Assembly (NCBI GenBank): GCA_030640255.1
Contig: DAOWJS010000021.1
Span: 1 to 6,053, forward strand
Direction: 5' to 3'
DNA from: Dehalococcoidales bacterium
GTDB taxonomy: Bacteria; Chloroflexota; Dehalococcoidia; Dehalococcoidales; GCA-2688105
Length of the DNA: 6,053 nucleotides
Part shown: positions 1-5,956 of the stretch, piece by piece
How positions within the stretch are numbered: the first letter of the stretch is position 1
How the letters are laid out: every line of letters starts with the position of its first letter
Translations under genes and position numbers: made by a program
Notes under the pieces: model-generated
Told to the model about the DNA's origin: nothing
What the model saw: the letters and a program-made list of their open reading frames with translations, nothing else
Databases searched by the model: none

Positions 1-807
1 ATTCGTCTGATAAGGAAGCTCGGTAATCACAATTCGGCGGTGTCCATCTCCTGACGCGTCTCCCAGGAGAGCCTTAGCTCGAACTACCACCCGGCCGTGT
101 CCGGTAGCATAGGCACTCTTAATCCCCTCCTGTCCCAGGATAATGCCCGCAGTAGGGAAATCAGGTCCTTTAATAAACTGGGTAAGCTCATCAACGGTGG
201 CTTCAGGATTATCAATGAGATAAGAGATAGCCTCGCAGACCTCGCCTAGATTATGAGGGGGAATATTGGTCGCCATCCCCACCGCAATCCCGGAGCTACC
301 ATTAACCAGTAAATTGGGCAACCGGGTGGGCAGAACTACCGGCTCCTTAAGGCTGTCATCAAAGTTGGGCATAAAGTCAACAGTACCCTTATCAATGTCA
401 GCCAACATCTGCTCAGAAATGGCAGCCAGACGAGCCTCGGTATAACGCATCGCCGCCGGGGGGTCATTATCTATGCTGCCAAAGTTGCCCTGCCCATCAA
501 CCAGAACATAGCGCATAGAGAAATCCTGTGCCATGCGCACCATCGCCTCATAAACCGGGGCGTCGCCATGAGGATGGTACTTACCTAACACCTCACCGAC
601 AATACGAGCACTCTTCTTATGAGGACTGGTATGATTTATACCCATACTATTCATAGCGTAAAGAATACGCCGGTGCACCGGCTTCAACCCGTCCCGCACA
701 TCGGGCAAGGCACGGGAAACGATGACACTCATTGCGTAGTCAAGATAAGAGCTCCTCATCTCATCTTCTATGTTTACCGGCTTGGTTTTTCCCAGAACCA
801 TATTCAA
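1..807 (-). CDS. gyrA: DNA gyrase subunit A, N-terminal part (truncated by window edge)
   Basis: GyrA is the breakage-reunion subunit of DNA gyrase, the type IIA topoisomerase that introduces negative supercoils with GyrB. I translated the reverse strand by hand and got 269 residues ending in YQTN at the window edge, about a third of the usual ~800-850. Seen are the N-terminal block MRSSYLDYAMSVIVSRALPD, GLKPVHRRILYAM, the HPHGD segment, DGQGNFGS, and MRYTEARL with the active-site tyrosine (Tyr122 from the TTG start, the same number as in E. coli). The start is a choice between TTG at 807 and ATG at 801. An AGGAGG motif at 813-818 lies 5 nt before the TTG and 11 nt before the ATG, so I prefer TTG. 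The gene begins 9 bp after the TPR gene stop, with its ribosome site overlapping that stop, which suggests coupled translation. The quinolone-pocket residues are atypical (see findings). Identity is near certain; the start is not. Confidence 0.96.
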   Translation of the reverse strand, partial: MNMVLGKTKPVNIEDEMRSSYLDYAMSVIVSRALPDVRDGLKPVHRRILYAMNSMGINHTSPHKKSARIVGEVLGKYHPHGDAPVYEAMVRMAQDFSMRYVLVDGQGNFGSIDNDPPAAMRYTEARLAAISEQMLADIDKGTVDFMPNFDDSLKEPVVLPTRLPNLLVNGSSGIAVGMATNIPPHNLGEVCEAISYLIDNPEATVDELTQFIKGPDFPTAGIILGQEGIKSAYATGHGRVVVRAKALLGDASGDGHRRIVITELPYQTN

Positions 808-812
808 CTGAA

Positions 813-818
813 CCTCCT
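813..818 (-). promoter_or_regulatory. Shine-Dalgarno sequence of gyrA overlapping the upstream stop codon
   Basis: AGGAGG read on the minus strand, a perfect anti-16S match. It shares bases with the TAG stop of the TPR gene (817-819). Its spacing of 5 nt favours the TTG at 807 over the ATG at 801 as gyrA start. The overlap means ribosomes terminating on the TPR gene arrive directly at the gyrA start. Confidence 0.8.
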
Positions 819-1632
819 ATTCCTCACTATCAGGCTTATTATCACTATCAGTAGGCTCCTCAGGCAATAATTCCACTCCGTCTTCGCCTATTATGGTATA
901 GCCAAGCTCCTCCACCGCTTCCTCCTCATCTTCCCGCTCCCGCCTAAATATTCTATCGCTAACATAGGGACGAACACCCTCTAAACCCCTTGAAGGAAAG
1001 GAAAGTTGCCCCGCCTGACTGGGGTCCTGATATATCTCTCTAATAATGATAGTCATCATATCTTCTATTGAGCGGATGATAGCGGCGGTATACTGATTAC
1101 CCCCCTGCATTAATCTAACCAGTCGCTGCCCATGCTTGGGCTCGACTTGCCCCAGATACTCTCCACGCCCATTCTTGGCTATTAAATTAGACCCATCTAT
1201 CTCCAAATATACCTTGTCACCGGCCACCATTCTGGCCAGCACCACCGGGGAACCCAAGCGGTAAAGACTAACTACCCCAGCCTTGCCTGTTTCCTCAATA
1301 AAATGCTGCGGTCCAACCTTCTGGGAATCAGCCTCTGAACCAACCACCGCTCCCTCTAAATGGGATAAACGCTGAAGATTCTTCTGGGCAATGACGTTAT
1401 AGGGGTCAAGTTCTACAGCTCGGGTGTAGGCTTCCCTGGCCTGAGCATACTCTCCCAGCTCCATATAGGCTCTACCCAAACGATTATAAGCATCAACATC
1501 GTTGGGAAAATTCACTATTAAACTCTTATTAGCCGCTACCGCCTCCCGCCACCGCCCCTGCATAGCTAAGGCTATCGCCTGTTTACTGCGCTGTCGTATT
1601 AGTCTTGCCTGTTCCTCTTCCTGATATGCCAT
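817..1632 (-). CDS. TPR protein with conserved-looking beta-rich C-terminal region and acidic tail
   Basis: A 271-residue soluble protein with no signal peptide or membrane segment. Two tetratricopeptide repeats are readable at about residues 13-44 (AMQGRWREAVAANKSLIVNFP) and 47-80 (AYNRLGRAYMELGEYAQA, then the repeat-end LDPYN). TPR helices usually mediate protein-protein contacts. Residues ~128-212 look like a small beta domain (DKVYLEIDG, GRGEYLGQVEPKHGQRL, GNQYTAAI) followed by TIIIREIYQDPSQ. I recall similar arrangements in Chloroflexota proteins but know no assigned function. Residues ~229-271 are very acidic (EDEEEAVEE, then PEEPTDSDNK) and probably disordered. The ATG at 1632 is preceded by GGAAGGGG at 1639-1646, spacing 6 nt. 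The gene sits 23 bp after lysC and 9 bp before gyrA, so it is likely in their operon. No reaction can be assigned; a scaffold or nucleic-acid-associated role is only a guess. Confidence 0.88.
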   Translation of the reverse strand: MAYQEEEQARLIRQRSKQAIALAMQGRWREAVAANKSLIVNFPNDVDAYNRLGRAYMELGEYAQAREAYTRAVELDPYNVIAQKNLQRLSHLEGAVVGSEADSQKVGPQHFIEETGKAGVVSLYRLGSPVVLARMVAGDKVYLEIDGSNLIAKNGRGEYLGQVEPKHGQRLVRLMQGGNQYTAAIIRSIEDMMTIIIREIYQDPSQAGQLSFPSRGLEGVRPYVSDRIFRREREDEEEAVEELGYTIIGEDGVELLPEEPTDSDNKPDSEE

Positions 1633-1655
1633 CCTCTACCCCTTCCACAATCAGC

Positions 1656-2141
1656 CTATTCTGGCGTTTCCAGTTCAAACGCCCGGTGCAAGGCATGAAC
1701 TGCGTCCTTAACCTCGGTATCATTAATAATACAGGTTATCCTTATCTCTGAGGTAGTAATAAGCTGAATATTTATCCCCTGCTCACTAAGCGCCCCAAAC
1801 ATCCTGGCGGCATAGCCGGGGGTATTCTGCATTCCGGTGCCGATAATACTAACCTTACCCATCCTGGAATTGCCAACGCATTCTCGGGCACCAATTGATT
1901 TGGCTATGGGTTCCACCACCTCCATTGCCCTAGCCAGGTTGCTCTTAGCCACGGTAAAGGTCAGGTCGGTAATATTATTAATACTGGCGTTCTGAACAAT
2001 GGTATCTATACTGATACCGGCTCTGGCTAAAGGTTGGAAGATAGCCGCCGAAATGCCCGGTCGGTCAGGAACACCAACCACCATAATCTTAGCCACATCA
2101 AGGTCGTGAGCTATACCCCTCACCTTATTTCGCACTTCCAT
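1656..2141 (-). CDS. predicted in-frame aspartokinase beta subunit (internal start in lysC)
   Basis: Codon 246 of lysC is ATG (2139-2141) and is preceded by GGAGGGG at 2147-2153 with a 5-nt spacer, a better ribosome site than the one in front of the full-length gene. Initiation there would give 161 residues holding both ACT domains but no kinase domain. From known biology, Bacillus subtilis aspartokinase II and the Thermus enzyme are alpha2beta2 with a beta chain of ~160 residues made from exactly such an internal start, at nearly the same codon. In those enzymes beta pairs with the alpha regulatory domain and shapes feedback inhibition. Seen: the site and its position. Inferred: that it is used here. 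Confidence 0.6.
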   Translation of the reverse strand: MEVRNKVRGIAHDLDVAKIMVVGVPDRPGISAAIFQPLARAGISIDTIVQNASINNITDLTFTVAKSNLARAMEVVEPIAKSIGARECVGNSRMGKVSIIGTGMQNTPGYAARMFGALSEQGINIQLITTSEIRITCIINDTEVKDAVHALHRAFELETPE

Positions 2142-2876
2142 AGACGCCCCTCCATGAATTAATGTTCCCGGGTTTTGAGTAAAGCTAGAAGCTACCAGAA
2201 TGGGAATATTAAATAGTTCTCCCAGCTCAACCGCCCGAGGGTGAACTACGCCGGCCCCGTAGCTCGCCATCTCCAGCATCTCATCATAGCCAATCTCGGC
2301 AAGCTTCTGGGCTTCGGGGACAAGGTGTGGGTCGGCAGTATAGACGCCGTCAACATCAGTGTATAACTGGCACACTTCAGCCCCCAGGCTAGCCGCCAGA
2401 GCCACCGCGGTAACATCAGAACCACCCCGCCCCAGGGTAGTTATGTCCATCTCATCAGTAATACCTTGAAAGCCAGCCACAATGACAATATTCCCCTTAT
2501 CCAGCTCTATGACCACCCGTTCGGATTCAACCTTTAGAATTCGAGCCCGGCTATAAGTAGCGTCAGTCTGTATCCCTGCCTGGGCACCGGTGAGGCTGAG
2601 CGCCTCATACCCCATACTCTTGAGCGCCATTGCCAGCAAGGTGCTGGAAACAATCTCACCGGTGGAGAGCAGAACATCAAGCTCCCGCTCGCTAGGTTGC
2701 TGGGTAACCTGGTAAGCCAGCTTAATTAGCTCGTCGGTGGTATCCCCCATCGCCGAGGCCACCACCACCACCTGCTCACCCTTAGCCTTAGCCTGAGCTA
2801 TGCGCCGGGCTACACTCTTAATCCGCTCGGCATCCGCCACCGATGAACCACCATATTTCTGAACAATCAGCGCCAT
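1656..2876 (-). CDS. lysC: aspartate kinase (aspartokinase, ACT-domain regulated)
   Basis: Cytosolic enzyme that phosphorylates L-aspartate with ATP to 4-aspartyl phosphate, the first step toward lysine, threonine and methionine. The 406 residues match the ~405-410 of single-function aspartokinases such as those of Bacillus and Thermus. The kinase domain spans ~2-240 with the nucleotide-site KYGGSSV (7-13), STGE (71-74), TLGRGGSD (148-154 region), and DVDGVYTADP (174-183). Two ACT regulatory domains follow, at ~262-335 (VPDRPGISAAIF) and ~340-402 (KVSIIGTGMQNTPG, SEIRITCII), the usual site for feedback by lysine and/or threonine. There is no homoserine dehydrogenase fusion. The ATG at 2876 has only a weak ribosome site upstream (GTGG 8 nt away, GAGG 14 nt away). 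The gene lies 95 bp downstream of the nuclease gene and 23 bp upstream of the TPR gene. An internal start giving a beta subunit is listed separately. Confidence 0.96.
   Translation of the reverse strand: MALIVQKYGGSSVADAERIKSVARRIAQAKAKGEQVVVVASAMGDTTDELIKLAYQVTQQPSERELDVLLSTGEIVSSTLLAMALKSMGYEALSLTGAQAGIQTDATYSRARILKVESERVVIELDKGNIVIVAGFQGITDEMDITTLGRGGSDVTAVALAASLGAEVCQLYTDVDGVYTADPHLVPEAQKLAEIGYDEMLEMASYGAGVVHPRAVELGELFNIPILVASSFTQNPGTLIHGGASMEVRNKVRGIAHDLDVAKIMVVGVPDRPGISAAIFQPLARAGISIDTIVQNASINNITDLTFTVAKSNLARAMEVVEPIAKSIGARECVGNSRMGKVSIIGTGMQNTPGYAARMFGALSEQGINIQLITTSEIRITCIINDTEVKDAVHALHRAFELETPE
2147..2153 (-). promoter_or_regulatory. internal Shine-Dalgarno inside lysC for the beta subunit
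   Basis: GGAGGGG on the minus strand, 5 nt before the ATG at 2141. It falls in the coding stretch for HGGAS, where a Gly-Gly pair could also yield such bases by chance. The conserved position at the kinase-ACT junction makes a real internal start more likely. Confidence 0.55.
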
Positions 2877-2971
2877 TTAATTAACCACGAGCCTCAAATA
2901 ACCCGCCTTCTTTCCTATTTTCTACTTGGAGAAGGATGCTTTGTGTGCTCCCCATGCTTTCCAAACCCTGC
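2877..2971 (-). other. intergenic leader between nuclease gene and lysC
   Basis: Ninety-five bases with no gene. On the minus strand it contains a 6-bp inverted pair CCTTCT...AGAAGG with an 18-nt gap (too loose to call a terminator) and the word AAAGCAT twice. I see no convincing -35/-10 promoter and no stem followed by a T-run. It is the longest gap among the minus-strand genes and may mark the junction between inserted cassette and original operon. Confidence 0.5.
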
Positions 2972-3622
2972 TCACTTTCTCTTCAACTCGGCATTCAAAC
3001 TATTTCTCCAAGTTTCTGTGTCATACCAGAAACAACCTAGGCAACCTCGCTCGTCATCGTCTGCGACATTGGGGTCCCATATCTCACCACCTTTGTAGAA
3101 GTAGTTTATCCCAATGAAAGTCCCTCTTTCCCCAGTTTGCTCACACCGCTCACAATACCTACTTTTCCACAAGTTATGCTCACGAGTGAGAAGCTGAAAT
3201 TTCCTATGGATTTGCTCCTCGGACATCTCAGGATCATAGGTTTCATCTTGAGACCAACGCACTTGGGGAAAGCGATGGTCAACTTCAAGTCGGCTCGGTG
3301 ACATTTGGCGGAGGGTAATCGCTTCTATGTTCCTATAATGTTGAAGGACACGCCTACGCAACTTGGTAGACAGTTGCAGTCGTACGAAAGAGGGCACAAC
3401 TGGCTCAGTAGAGACTAGACGCCTATGGACAGTTTTGTATTCACAAACAGGACAATATAATGTCTTGTTCTCAATTTGAAAACCGTGCTGTCTCATTACT
3501 TGAATGGCTTTTGCAGGCTGGGTTCCTGGCAATTCGTGTTTTCCGCAGTGCCACTCTCCGTCAGAAAGGATTGTAAAAGTTTGGGCTTGTTTTGTGCCCT
3601 CACTAAATGGGTGCTTTGTCAT
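2972..3622 (-). CDS. putative HNH-fold restriction endonuclease with cysteine pairs
   Basis: A 216-residue soluble protein that looks like a type II-type restriction nuclease. Residues ~14-52 (FTILSDGEWHCGKHEL, then VMRQHGFQIE) resemble a small winged-helix DNA-binding segment. A CPVC pair lies at 57-60. The likely catalytic part is LEVDHRFP (His116 after Asp115) followed by LLTREHNLWKSRYCERC (His149, Asn150, Lys153), a pattern like the beta-beta-alpha-metal HNH fold. The CxxC pairs at 157-160 and 194-197 could form a four-cysteine zinc site. The sequence between, TGERGTFIGINYFYKGG, probably packs on this site. The ATG at 3622 lies within the end of the methyltransferase gene (20-bp overlap, other frame). 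The closest purine-rich site is GGAGGG 14 nt upstream, which is far, so translation may depend on coupling. Pairing with a DNA methyltransferase supports a restriction role. Cut site unknown; the HNH alignment is by eye. Confidence 0.72.
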   Translation of the reverse strand: MTKHPFSEGTKQAQTFTILSDGEWHCGKHELPGTQPAKAIQVMRQHGFQIENKTLYCPVCEYKTVHRRLVSTEPVVPSFVRLQLSTKLRRRVLQHYRNIEAITLRQMSPSRLEVDHRFPQVRWSQDETYDPEMSEEQIHRKFQLLTREHNLWKSRYCERCEQTGERGTFIGINYFYKGGEIWDPNVADDDERGCLGCFWYDTETWRNSLNAELKRK

Positions 3623-4577
3623 TTTTCAGAGTCTTTCCCTCCACTTTTTGGAAGAACATTACATACTCGTGCTTGAAAACATAAAAACCCCACTTTAAAG
3701 CTCGACGACGCCAAAAATGCTCTAAATTCCTCTTCGCTCTATTCCCAACGATGTTCTTCACCACTATGCTTTTTAGTTTGTATCCGTTTTCTAAAACCTT
3801 TTGCATTGTATAAAAGCCTAACGGAACCCATTCACCCTTGCTATATTTATCACCAATAACTAATACTAAAAATCTCTTTTTTTCTAACAACTCGTAACTT
3901 TGTTTAACAACCGAGCTAAAATTATCAAGGAAATCCCCAGTGGTTGGAGCATTACACAAATCGCGTGGGTCATCACTGAATTTAATAATGTCGTGATACG
4001 GCGGATGCATGATAATCAACTGCACCTTGTCTCGCCCATACTCTTTTTTCAACAAATCTTGAACATCTTGCATCGTTTCCAAAAGACAGCTATCTCCCTC
4101 TATCACTCTTGTTTTAACATTCCAGGGGTTTGCCTGTTTAGCAATAAGCTCTCGACTTCTTTTGACTAAGGTTGGCAAAAGCTCAATCCCAATGCCATTC
4201 CGTCCTAATCTTTTGCACTCTATTAGTGTTGTCCCATTCCCTGAAAAGGTATCTAGTACTATTTCCCCTCGCTTGGTATATCGCAACATTGCCTGGTGAG
4301 GTATCTGGGGGATAAAGTTTCCATGCAGTTCTGCTGTATGTGCACCCGCTTTGTCTCGACTCCCGATAAGCCACAGGCTATCTGTTATTACTTCGTCATA
4401 CGCCTTCCACTGGCTGACATCAATGTCACTAAAGAAGGAAACATCAGGGTGCTCTGTTCTTGGTAGCTCTACAGTTCTTGGCGCCTCTTCTGTGTAAGAG
4501 TAAATAGGTAAACCTAACTGCTCACGAACCATATCATACTTATTAGAGACGACATATTTGTCTTTCTTCTTTGCCAT
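3603..4577 (-). CDS. site-specific DNA methyltransferase (amino-MTase, N4-cytosine or N6-adenine)
   Basis: A 324-residue S-adenosylmethionine-dependent DNA methyltransferase. Readable in order are a motif X-like segment HGNFIPQIPHQAMLRYT (85-101), the SAM-binding loop DTFSGNGTT (109-117), IEL (131-133) at motif II, IEGDS (159-163) at motif III, the catalytic HPPY (191-194) followed by HDIIKFS, KRFLVLVIGDKY (234-245), and a closing HEYVMFFQK (303-311). Motif I before motif IV, with only ~75 residues between, leaves no large recognition domain there. Target recognition may lie in the first ~80 residues or among the late motifs. Exocyclic amino methylation follows from the xPPY motif, but the choice between cytosine and adenine cannot be made. 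The ATG at 4577 has GGTGG 5 nt upstream and lies 23 bp after the ApgM-family gene. Its DNA is clearly more AT-rich than the flanking genes (stretches near 3841-3900 are about a quarter G+C), a sign of transfer. It is likely the protective partner of the downstream nuclease. Confidence 0.9.
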   Translation of the reverse strand: MAKKKDKYVVSNKYDMVREQLGLPIYSYTEEAPRTVELPRTEHPDVSFFSDIDVSQWKAYDEVITDSLWLIGSRDKAGAHTAELHGNFIPQIPHQAMLRYTKRGEIVLDTFSGNGTTLIECKRLGRNGIGIELLPTLVKRSRELIAKQANPWNVKTRVIEGDSCLLETMQDVQDLLKKEYGRDKVQLIIMHPPYHDIIKFSDDPRDLCNAPTTGDFLDNFSSVVKQSYELLEKKRFLVLVIGDKYSKGEWVPLGFYTMQKVLENGYKLKSIVVKNIVGNRAKRNLEHFWRRRALKWGFYVFKHEYVMFFQKVEGKTLKNDKAPI

Positions 4578-4600
4578 TTAGACCACCGATTTCCTAATTG

Positions 4601-5791
4601 CTATGCCTTTCCTATCAATCTACCCATAATATTATACCCTTCCTCAATGAAAAAGTCAGTGCTTTTTGCCTCGGACTCGGTGAATCTCCTGGCTCCGTTA
4701 GCGGTAAAACCCGCTCCCCAGAGCAGAAATGGCACCGGGTCATCAGTATGAGTCCGAACCGTAATCGGTGTTGGATGGTCGGGCATAATCAGGAGCCGAA
4801 GGGTGTCTTCTCGCCACGAGCGGAGTCGGCTAATAACCTCCCTGTCCACCTTCTGGATAGCCTCTACCTTATCATCAATCAAGCCAGCATGAGCCGCCTC
4901 GTCCGGCGCTTCAATATGGATGACCACCAGAGCCTGGTCGCCAAGTGCCTTTAGGGCTCCGGCAGCCTGGGCAGAGTAATCATTGTCTGGACCATCGGTT
5001 ACCCCGGGTATATCCAATACCTCCATCCCTACCATTCGGGCTAAGCCCTGGAGAAGGTCAACCCCGGAGGTGAGCGCGGCATCAAGACCATAGACCTGCT
5101 TGAAGGCGGGCATCTCCGGCACCTGGCCACTGCCCCAGAAAAGCCATATCATTGTTGCCGGACTATCGCCACGAGCCCTCCGCGCTATGTTCACCGGATG
5201 GTCCCGGAGAACCGCCTCCGAGCGCCTCATCAGGTCTCGTAACAGCTCGCTTCCCTGACCATAGGGCAGGAAATCATCAATAGGATTGCCCGGAATATCA
5301 TGCGGGGGGGTACAGGTAGCCAAGAGAGCATCCTTTTGCCCTTTGAGCTTGCAGATATGCCGGTAGCTGACGCCGGGGTAGAAGTGGATATTATCATTAC
5401 CCAGACTTTGGTTTAAAGCCGAAATAAGCTTTCGGGCGTCATCAGTGCTGATATGCCCCGAGCTGTAGTCCCACATCTTACCATTTCTAACCGTCACCAG
5501 ATTGCAGCGGAAAACGACCTCTCCATTGTCAATAGGAATGCCCATACTCCTGGCTTCAATAGCCGCCCGACCCCGATAGTAAATCTTGGGGTCGTAACCC
5601 AGCACCGACATACAGGCGCAGGCACTGGACGGTTCCATCCCCGGCGGCACAGTGCGGGCAAGCCCCAAAATGCCTTCCGTCACCATAGCATCCAGGTTTG
5701 GCGTGTGGGCAAGCTCCAGGCAGGTCTGACCATCCCGCTCAGGCAGCGGCAAACCCGAGGCACCATCAATTATCAGAATACAATACTTCAT
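4601..5791 (-). CDS. apgM: ApgM-family phosphoglycerate mutase / proposed homoserine kinase
   Basis: Alkaline-phosphatase superfamily metalloenzyme of the archaeal-type 2,3-bisphosphoglycerate-independent phosphoglycerate mutase family. Length 396 residues is usual for the family. Numbered from the ATG: metal-binding Asp9 in ILIIDGASG, the probable nucleophile Ser56 ahead of MSVLGYDP (61-68), GRAAIEARSMG, IEAPDEAAHAG (Asp297, His301), MPDHPTP (Asp338, His339), and RTHTDDPVPF (His348). One branch of this family has been proposed to be an alternative homoserine kinase because it travels with threonine-pathway genes in genomes lacking ThrB. The aspartate kinase gene downstream in the same direction fits that proposal. 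A TTG at 5794 directly precedes the ATG; I chose the ATG, with AAAAGG 9 nt upstream, but the TTG is possible. A hairpin stands just before the ribosome site. Family membership is secure; which reaction it performs is open. Confidence 0.9.
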   Translation of the reverse strand: MKYCILIIDGASGLPLPERDGQTCLELAHTPNLDAMVTEGILGLARTVPPGMEPSSACACMSVLGYDPKIYYRGRAAIEARSMGIPIDNGEVVFRCNLVTVRNGKMWDYSSGHISTDDARKLISALNQSLGNDNIHFYPGVSYRHICKLKGQKDALLATCTPPHDIPGNPIDDFLPYGQGSELLRDLMRRSEAVLRDHPVNIARRARGDSPATMIWLFWGSGQVPEMPAFKQVYGLDAALTSGVDLLQGLARMVGMEVLDIPGVTDGPDNDYSAQAAGALKALGDQALVVIHIEAPDEAAHAGLIDDKVEAIQKVDREVISRLRSWREDTLRLLIMPDHPTPITVRTHTDDPVPFLLWGAGFTANGARRFTESEAKSTDFFIEEGYNIMGRLIGKA

Positions 5792-5806
5792 CAATCTCTA
5801 CCTTTT

Positions 5807-5831
5807 GGTGAGGTCGATAAACAACCTCACC
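5807..5831 (-). promoter_or_regulatory. hairpin in the 5' leader of the ApgM-family gene
   Basis: GGTGAGGT (5807-5814) and ACCTCACC (5824-5831) are perfect 8-bp inverted repeats around a 9-nt loop. In the minus-strand transcript the stem ends 15 nt before the ATG at 5791, leaving the AAAAGGTAGAG ribosome site just outside it. No T-run follows on either strand, so it is not a standard terminator. It could stabilise the transcript, modulate initiation, or be a protein operator. Confidence 0.45.
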
Positions 5832-5849
5832 CCCCTTCTTTCGTGAAAT

Positions 5850-5950
5850 CACAAACTCTAATTTCTAATCCTTCACAGGTGAAGGACTAAACAAATTCAA
5901 AATTCAAATCCCTAAAGTCTAGGATTTAGTATTTAGGACTTAGTATTTTA
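5850..5950. repeat. AT-rich intergenic tract of degenerate short repeats
   Basis: The tract is built of variants of a few words: CTAATTTCTAATCC, AAATTCAAAATTCAAAT, CCTAAAG, and two adjacent 14-bp copies, AGGATTTAGTATTT (5921-5934) and AGGACTTAGTATTT (5935-5948), differing at one base. AAGTC (5915-5919) and GACTT (5937-5941) are inverted with respect to each other. It has no open reading frame of note. Similar intergenic tracts of AAATTC/TAAATCC words occur in several environmental bacterial genomes as I recall; their origin is unknown. Confidence 0.5.
5869..5886. repeat. near-perfect palindrome, 8-bp arms with 2-bp centre
   Basis: TCCTTCAC (5869-5876), AG, GTGAAGGA (5879-5886). All eight arm positions match. 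It sits inside the degenerate repeat tract upstream of the ApgM-family gene. With a 2-bp centre it is more like a dimeric protein-binding site than an RNA hairpin, though a hairpin with a 4-6 nt loop is possible. No T-run follows. Confidence 0.45.
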
Positions 5951-5956
5951 TTAAAG

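Noticed and set aside
619..870. Plus-strand open frame of 83 codons over the gyrA start
   Set aside because: It lies antisense to gyrA and the TPR gene end, both clear families. Its product has no recognisable motif.
2877..2971. Possible terminator after the nuclease gene (CCTTCT...AGAAGG)
   Set aside because: Six pairs around an 18-nt loop with no T-run after it; too weak to separate lysC from the upstream genes.
2926..3117. Plus-strand open frame of 63 codons partly in the intergenic gap before lysC
   Set aside because: Mostly antisense to the nuclease gene, low-complexity composition, no supporting signals.
2972..4577. Insertion sequence or transposon carrying the cassette
   Set aside because: I found no transposase, terminal inverted repeats or convincing target duplication at either end of the two-gene block.
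4598..4954. Plus-strand open frame of 118 codons
   Set aside because: Antisense to the C-terminal third of the ApgM-family gene, with no ribosome site of note.
5453..5890. Plus-strand open frame of 145 codons opposite the ApgM-family gene
   Set aside because: Its codons are the complement of a well-conserved enzyme, and the product is His/Arg/Gln-rich and without motif, as expected for a shadow frame.
5850..5950. CRISPR array
   Set aside because: The repeats are 14 bp, adjacent without spacers, and only two copies are clear.
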